Shown here: positions 58,111 to 64,000 of the stretch, piece by piece | How the letters are laid out: the number at the start of each line of letters is the position of its first letter | How positions within the stretch are numbered: position 1 is the stretch's first letter | Origin: Acheta domesticus | Lineage: Eukaryota; Arthropoda; Insecta; Orthoptera; Gryllidae | DNA: 64,000 nucleotides | Direction: 5' to 3' | NCBI GenBank assembly: GCA_031308135.1 | Contig: JAHLJT010009355.1 | Location: forward strand, 7,241,074-7,305,073 | Notes under the pieces: generated by a model | What the model was told of the DNA's origin: nothing | Databases searched by the model: none | The model's input: only the letters and a program-made list of their open reading frames with translations | Translations under genes and position numbers: made by a program

Positions 58111-59923
58111 TTTTACTTCTTTCCTCGCCATCACGGGGATAATTTTATCTACTTGCTGGCGCTCAAGGATCATTATAGTAATTCTACTTTCATTTTCCTA
58201 TTTGTCAGGGTCAAACTTCAATACGTCTTAACGTCTTCAATAAAAAAATGTGTTTGAAGGTCAATTAAAATAGAATGTTCTAAAAATGTGCAGTGGAATT
58301 TCATATCTGTACGTGAAGTGTAATTCATTATAATTGTGTGCGTAGTTTACTTTAACATTTAAATAATCGCATACAAATTAAAAGGTTATTTGGAAAAGGC
58401 CACATTTTCTTTAGCTATCTAGCACACATTCCAAACGTTACATTCGAAGTGAACAGAGAGCCACACCTGCTTAGATTATGCTAATGCCATGTAACAGAGT
58501 TAAAATCATATTTTATATCAAATGGCCAGCTTACCTTAACCAGCAAAGTTTGGAAATATGACTTTTTCAAAATAATTATCTTTTCGTCGTAGTCATCAAT
58601 TGATCTTGTTTATAATATTTTGGATTGCAGGGATGTGAGAAAAATTCCTTCAATTTCTCTGCAACCATGATGTATTTACGTAAAAAATAAAATGAACATG
58701 AAATTAACTATTAAATGAATATTGATAGTCAACAACAAAATTTATTGATATTAATTTCCGTAAGAATTCTCGTATTCATGCTTTGATGTGATGTTCTCTA
58801 TTTTATCTTCCACTTCACCTTCGTCTTTTTATTTTCCACTTCCAGAATTTAACCGTGTCGCCTTTGTGGTTCTTCCGATGAGAAGTTGTTTGCATCGCGA
58901 TATTGTCCCCAGCGTTGACAATAGATTGCTCTATAATCGCCGTGATTGAAATTTTACAAAGAACAGATTAAAATTCCCGTTTCGAGACGCAAAGGACTTT
59001 TCTGACGGAAAATCCTTGTCTCGTGAGAAGTTTTTCATCTTTCTTCTTTAATGTATTCTCTTGCCTTTCTTTTTTATATAATAAGGATGCGACGCATCTT
59101 GGTTCTTGTCTGCTATTGAAGCCATCAAAATTGGATTTTAAATCATGTTTAATCTTCATTGGTGTTCGAGATAGAAATATCTCTCTACCTATCTTTCCCT
59201 TCTTATCGTTCGTTCGTGAAGATCATTTCAAATTTTTACCCGTTTTCAAGTTCATTCTTTCGTAAAAAACTCGTTAAGCATTTTACCGTAACGTAATTGA
59301 TAGAACGCCGTTCTCAAATTTTCTTCCTGGCTCGCGTTTTTCTTAAATAAGAACGTGTTACCTGGTGAACTTGTTGTCTATATTGGAACACAGAAAATAC
59401 TTCCAGGCAAAACATGAAGTATTAATTTGTTGGTCATACTGTATTCTTTCATTCCTCTTTACAAAGTAACCTTTCAATACTTGGTTTTATTGAATTTTCA
59501 AGTATATTAAAACGTGAATATGTAATGAGAGAAAACGCTTTAGTTGAGATACAATATGAATGTAAACAATATTAATTAAAAGTTGTGCTTTGTGGCTCTC
59601 GAGCGTGTTTCCTGTAATTGAACTTTTGAATTGAATTGAGCTTTTATTCGCGCGTGGAAACTGTCTGTCACCACATGCCCTGGTCCTCGTCCTTTTTCAA
59701 ATTCAATGTCTGATTTTCTATATCATGTTTGTTTCAGTCTTTGTATACATGAATTACTGCATTCAATATAAAGAGAAAGCATTAAATTGAGCATTGTGGA
59801 ATACTCGAGTAATACGAGTACATTAGTAAAGAGAGCATGTGTAAAATATGGTATTTGTACACAAATATCGAAAAAATAAAGTTGTTCTTGAAATAAGTTT
59901 AAATTAAAACAAAAATTAATGTG
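58111..59923. other. AT-rich non-coding spacer
   Basis: No gene, RNA or repeat was recognised. Confidence 0.5.
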
Positions 59924-60000
59924 AAAAGTTATCCCGTACATCAGTACGGGATAACTTTTAATTAAATACATTTCAATAATCATATTAAAATGTATTTAAT
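59924..60000. other. Two adjacent hairpins
   Basis: Hairpin 1 (59924-59959) has perfect 16-bp arms AAAAGTTATCCCGTAC / GTACGGGATAACTTTT around ATCA. Hairpin 2 (59961-60000) has 13-bp arms ATTAAATACATTT / AAATGTATTTAAT around 14 bases. They are one base apart. They may be a composite foldback insertion or a cruciform-prone site. Confidence 0.75.
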
Positions 60001-60262
60001 TTAAATTAGTTTTAGATGACAATCAAGTAGGGGAAAATTATCTCTTCAAATTGAATAATTTTATTTCCATATTCGAGTAGTTGATTACCATACAAAATCA
60101 AGAAGCAATGAAATGAACAAATTTAATAGGTATGATTACGTCTAGTTCTGCTGGGTCGCATGAACAATTTACGAAACTTGCTGTATTTTCTGCCATTTCC
60201 ATCTCGATCTGTTAATATTACCCAACTTATGAATATTCCCTAATTATGCGTATTCGTACCTA
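60001..60262. other. AT-rich non-coding spacer
   Basis: No feature was recognised. Confidence 0.4.
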
Positions 60263-60360
60263 TTTCGTGGCTTTAGTTCAGAAAAGAGACCAATATCGCA
60301 GCCAATCGAACTGATAATCGCTCCATGCTGTATCTGCGGGTTCGAATCTCGACCACGAAA
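60263..60360 (+). mobile_element. tRNA-like head of a possible SINE
   Basis: An 8-bp acceptor-like stem TTTCGTGG (60263-60270) / CCACGAAA (60353-60360) encloses an A-box-like TGGCTTTAGTTCAGA and a good B-box GGGTTCGAATC with a 4-of-5-pair T stem. CTGATAA resembles an Ile(GAT) anticodon loop, but the anticodon stem does not pair and the total (96-98 nt) is about 20 nt too long. It is therefore a tRNA-derived SINE head or tRNA pseudogene, not a functional tRNA. Confidence 0.45.
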
Positions 60361-60764
60361 CGAATGTTTACAACTTGAAATTTTGACATGGTAGGAAATG
60401 GCACTACCACGTCAGCCGTGTCGTTTCAAGTACAATTCCTCATTATACATAAATCAAATATCAGTTCTTAGAAACAGTCTCAAAAGTGCTCTGATCCCTT
60501 TCGGTGTTCTCGACGACATTTAATTGCTAAGTTATTGTTGCTAATTGGTTGTTGACTGTTAATTTGTTGCTTCGTAAAATCGTTCTTTCTTTTTTCTTTA
60601 TTTAGTTTTTCGGCCAGAAAGCCTTTCAAGAGCTTGAATATATTTTATTACTATTCACAATATGGTTTGGCACCATCGCTGATTGTAAAATACTGTGATG
60701 AAAATAGAACCTGTTCGATTTCACAGACTTTTTTGAAGGACTCAGAAGTAGAAGTTTTTTGAGC
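60361..60764. other. Non-coding sequence after the tRNA-like segment
   Basis: It may be the SINE body. TTGCTAAGTTATTGTTGCTAATTGGTTGTTG near 60522-60552 is repetitive. No gene. Confidence 0.35.
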
Positions 60765-61900
60765 GTGCGTCTTGCAACGGGGCGGTGGCGGTGCGTTGCG
60801 CCCGTGGGCGGGCCGGGCGGCCGCCCGCCGCGCACGCGGGTTGTGTGGGCTGCGTGGCGAGCGGGCGCCGGCCGACCGGTGGCGCCGCCGCGCGGCCGCG
60901 GTGCGCACTCGCGACGGCCGCCTCGCCCGCGCTCAGCGCCCGGGACGCGGCGGAGGCGCTGGCAGTGCTGGTTGCGGAGCGGGAGGCAGAGGCGGAGGAG
61001 GAGATAGACGGGGGAGGGAAAGGTGATGGTAGCAGAGAGATAGGTGGAGACAGGGGTTAGGGTAGTAGCGATGGCAGAGGCGGAGCAGGAGACGGATGGA
61101 GGAGGGAACGGTGATGAAAGTGGAGGTTGCGGTAGCAGAGAGATAGGTGGAGACGGGGGTTAGGGTATTAGCGACGGCAGAAGCGAAAGCGGCGGTGGTG
61201 GCGGTGATAAGGGAGGGTTGGCGGGGACAATGGCAGAAAGCGCGGGCTGAGAGCGGTGACGAGAGCATGGTGGTGACGGTGATCGTGGAACGGGAGGCAG
61301 AGTGAAAGACGGCGGCGATGGCGGTGCCAGAGGCGGGTGTGGAGGAGGAGATGGACGGAGGAGGGAAAAGGTGATGGTAGCAGAGAGATAGGTGGAGACG
61401 GGGGTTAGGGTAGTAGCGATGGCAGAGGCGGAAGCGGCGGGGTGGCGGTCACGGAGGGGGCATTGGCGTGGACGATGGCAGAAGCCCGGGGGGAGAGTGG
61501 TGACGAGAGGGATGGTGGTGACGGTGATCGTGGAGCGAGAGTCAGACTGGAAAACGAGCGGGTGTAGATGGATTGAGGAAGGAAAGGTGAGGATGGCGGA
61601 GGTGTCGGTGGCGGAGGGATAGATGGAAAGGGCGGTAATAGTGGTAGTGACGGCAGAGGCGGCGGCGACGGAGGGATCGTGGGCAGAGGCGCGGGCGCGG
61701 GCGCCGGCGGGGGAGCGGCACTGGTGACTAACCAGGCGCGCCGGAGGAAGCGCGTGACTCATAATAAAGAGCCGATCGATGCCGCTAATCGACAGTAATT
61801 GATTGCCGACGCCGTCGCCGCGACGCGCGCGCTGTACAGCCCCGCGCATTGTTCTTCCCTCCCTCCGCGGAGCGATCCCGCGCGCGACTGCCCGCGACGG
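60765..61900. promoter_or_regulatory. CG-rich island that passes into purine-rich repeats
   Basis: CpG-dense DNA to about 61000 is followed by G/A-rich tandemly repeated sequence and again CG-rich DNA at 61680-61900, with CATAATAAAGAG and GCTAATCGACAGTAATTGATTG in the right patch (61760-61805). The 283-codon minus frame is a proline/threonine/serine-rich shadow of the repeats. Confidence 0.4.
61031..61620. repeat. Higher-order tandem repeat, about 245-bp unit
   Basis: AGCAGAGAGATAGGTGGAGAC recurs at 61031, 61134 and 61379. GTGACGAGAG...GGTGGTGACGGTGATCGTGGA recurs at 61256 and 61500. Offsets of 245 and 244 define two full units, with a 103-bp partial unit before them. Confidence 0.8.
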
Positions 61901-61976
61901 CGCTTGCGACCTCAATGAACGCCTCACTACGTTAAAAAAATCATGTGTCAGGTTGTGTGTTAGAAACACTCTATGG

Positions 61977-62370
61977 CAGGGCTCTCCAACTTCCAAGGCC
62001 TCACGGGCCAAACCTAAAACTTTTAATATGGTCGCGGGTCATATTTTCATTACTCGGACAATCCACACCTCACTTCCTCTGGTACGGGCGGGGGGAAGGG
62101 ATGGAACGGTCCGTGATATCGGGTCGTACCATGCACAACGCAGTGAAACACATTGGGATGATATTTTGATTTTCTGAATTCTCTAGAAAAAATGTTTAAA
62201 TCTACATTTAACCAGTTTTACGTTGAGAGGATGTTGACCACGACAAGGCGTATGAGCTAGGCGTACAATGTTCTCGCCCAACATGGATGAAAGGGACATT
62301 CACTTTTGACTAAAAAATAAATGACATCCCGAGCAGCATGCGACCCACGGCCGTCAGTTTTACAGCCCTG
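61977..62370. mobile_element. Non-autonomous hAT-type element, 394 bp
   Basis: The left end CAGGGCTCTCCAACTTCCAAG and the right end, read inwards, CAGGGCTGTAAAACTGACGG share the CAGGGCT terminus typical of hAT elements. Flanking 8-mers CTCTATGG (61969-61976) and CTCCATAG (62371-62378) agree at 6 of 8, as an aged target duplication would. No transposase is encoded. Confidence 0.75.
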
Positions 62371-62379
62371 CTCCATAGT

Positions 62380-64000
62380 CTTCTTTTTGATGGCGAAGAA
62401 GCGATAATTTTCGGCGACGTCGATTTTCTTTCGGGTATTCTGTTCTAGATTTTACTTGTAAGGGATTAAAAAAATGTGTTTCAGAAATGGATTCACTTTA
62501 CTGCATCACAAGTGTTTCCGAGATTTATGCTAAAGATGAACTGCTGTGTAAAGAATTCAGTGTGAACCAATGAAAAAAGAATCGGTGTCATTCATTCATT
62601 CATTGGACGTTTAAACCACAATGATTTTATTTAGAATACATTCAGTAATTCCCACCAATGATATTTCGCATACCTTTACAATAAATATTTTAAATTAATC
62701 AATTTCACTTTGATTATTTAGTTAAGAAAATTATGACCATGGAACCATGGAAAATTATGACCATGGTTATTAACAGTTTCCAAAGAAACCGGTTTAAGTT
62801 TCACGACATGTAATAAGATTAAAGAAATTTCTTTTATTTCTTTACTGTCCTTTTCTGAAATAGTTTCCTAGTACAAATGTTATTAGATATTTACACAAAT
62901 GTTTTTCAATTAAAAGAAACTATTTAAGAAAATTGATTTGAAAAGCAAGAAAGAAATGAAATGCAAAAGAACTTCCATACTTCAACTATACTTTGCAAAT
63001 ATGTATTTCTTTTACAGTTCATTCACTCACTCCTAGTGTTTAATCATTCACTCAAAGTTCCACATCAAGCTTCACTCTCAGCATTTTACATAAGAAATAC
63101 TAACTACCAATCCAACAATTATTAATAGCAGCGAGACACAAAGGGACAAACAGAAGAAAGCAGCCAGCTGTTGTCCCCGCAACAGCTGCGCGGTGCGGGT
63201 GCAACAGCTGAACGCAGCCCTTCAGATGCGCCCCTCCGCCCTCGCCGTGGTCCGGGATGTTTTACGGCAGTCGATGACCGCTCGCGATATGCATGCGTTG
63301 AACGCGCTTCCGCAGGTGACGTCGGTTTATGCTTCCGCGAGTCTATTACGGCGTCCGTAATGCTGCTGAATGCATGTTTGAATAAAGCTCGCGGTTCGGC
63401 CAGTGGAATCTCATCGATTGACTGTGTTAGTGTAGACCCCGATTTTCTAAAATTGTGCAACTGCCCTTTACTTTATTTTCTGGTTTACTTTTAAACTGTT
63501 GACAATTTCTATTATCAAAGCTCTTAAATTTTTTTGAAAGCATATATTAAGCCCGTAATGAAATTGAAGATATGAAGATGTTACGTTAAGGATTATTATA
63601 TTATGTTAAGATATGATGAAAATAATATATTATGTTAAGGATTTTTCTTAGTTAAATAATAAAATGCTTTGAAAAACTTTTCTTATTAAGAATAACAAAC
63701 TTGATGTAAAGGAACTGCAGAAATTTAGGGAAGTTTTGTAGCAAAATACTAATTGTACATTATTCTCTGAACGGACACCCCTCATTAGCGAAACTTCTTC
63801 ATGGAGGAGGCTTTTTTGGGCTAACCTGAACAATTTTGCTAGTGCATAGTGTGTCCTTTACAGAGATATCTCACTGAACATTAAATATTGATTTTCCTGT
63901 GGCTCTTGTGATGTAATTTAAATCTACACTTTTCATTCGTACACAATTAAAATAGGAAGTTGTAGCCTACTAGATTTTACCTTAACGGTATTATAATGAA
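62380..64000. other. Mostly AT-rich spacer to the window end
   Basis: A GC-richer patch lies at about 63160-63400, with AACAGCTG twice and complementary frames lacking domains. A local duplication AAAATTATGACCATGG occurs near 62727-62770. No gene is supported. Confidence 0.45.

Noticed and set aside
61055..61070. GGGTTAGGGT as telomeric repeat
   Set aside because: It is a single word repeated only as part of the 245-bp unit. There is no run of TTAGG or TTAGGG.
61160..62011. 283-codon minus frame rich in Ser, Thr and Pro
   Set aside because: It follows the 245-bp tandem repeat and then runs into the hAT-type element at 61977, so it crosses unrelated units.
1..64000. Known Hox-linked and other conserved insect microRNAs (for example miR-10, miR-993, iab-4, let-7, bantam)
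   Set aside because: I looked for the mature sequences as I know them on both strands by eye and found none, so nothing ties the window to a Hox cluster.

Overview
The window looks like a piece of a large, gene-poor arthropod (probably insect) genome. The grounds are a Jockey-clade non-LTR retrotransposon, short non-autonomous hAT-type elements, AT-rich spacer DNA, and no prokaryotic-style gene packing. The species cannot be named from this sequence. I see no complete host protein-coding gene. The only long reading frame with recognisable protein motifs is the reverse transcriptase of a 5'-truncated retrotransposon (5964-8054, minus strand).

The layout is an alternation. Long AT-rich spacers (several kb each) are interrupted about every 3-9 kb by CG-rich blocks of 0.2-1.3 kb, at about 1-1130, 9060-10040, 11760-13165, 21370-22270, 25085-25440, 31955-32720, 35520-36505, 38340-39480, 43320-43760, 44320-45230, 47390-48360, 52855-53060, 54760-55420, 57820-58110 and 60765-61900. 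Many blocks hold short AT-rich patches with homeodomain (TAATTA), POU octamer, Meis/PBX (TTGACAG), GATA, E-box or CTCF-like words. This is the texture expected of a regulatory desert, or a very long intron, around a developmental regulator. That reading is inference. A 42-nt candidate microexon with strong splice sites at 43899-43940 (+) would fit the long-intron version.

The mobile part is better supported. There is a Jockey-clade element with a 13-bp target-site duplication (5676-8061) and a decayed relative at 56094-56456 (+). There is a complete 233-bp non-autonomous hAT-type element with a perfect 8-bp target duplication (36506-36754) and a second of 394 bp with a 6/8 duplication (61969-62378). 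An ATCGATG-repeat element lies at 20691-21313 and a 155-bp foldback element at 5405-5559. Three remnants resemble the hammerhead ribozymes of Penelope-like elements (10339, 50117, 54523). Two copies of an unclassified dispersed repeat lie at 30107 and 40701, with tRNA-like/SINE-like pieces at 19410 and 60263.

Tandem repeats are prominent. They include a perfect 9-bp GC-only minisatellite of 400 bp (54940-55339) with strong G-quadruplex potential on the minus strand, and a 15-unit degenerate minisatellite with a recurring GCGCCACC core (21640-22270). There are also a 303-bp two-copy repeat (50295-50900), a roughly 245-bp repeat inside a purine-rich island (61031-61620), and several microsatellites. 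No rRNA gene, intact tRNA, CRISPR array or known insect microRNA was recognised by eye.
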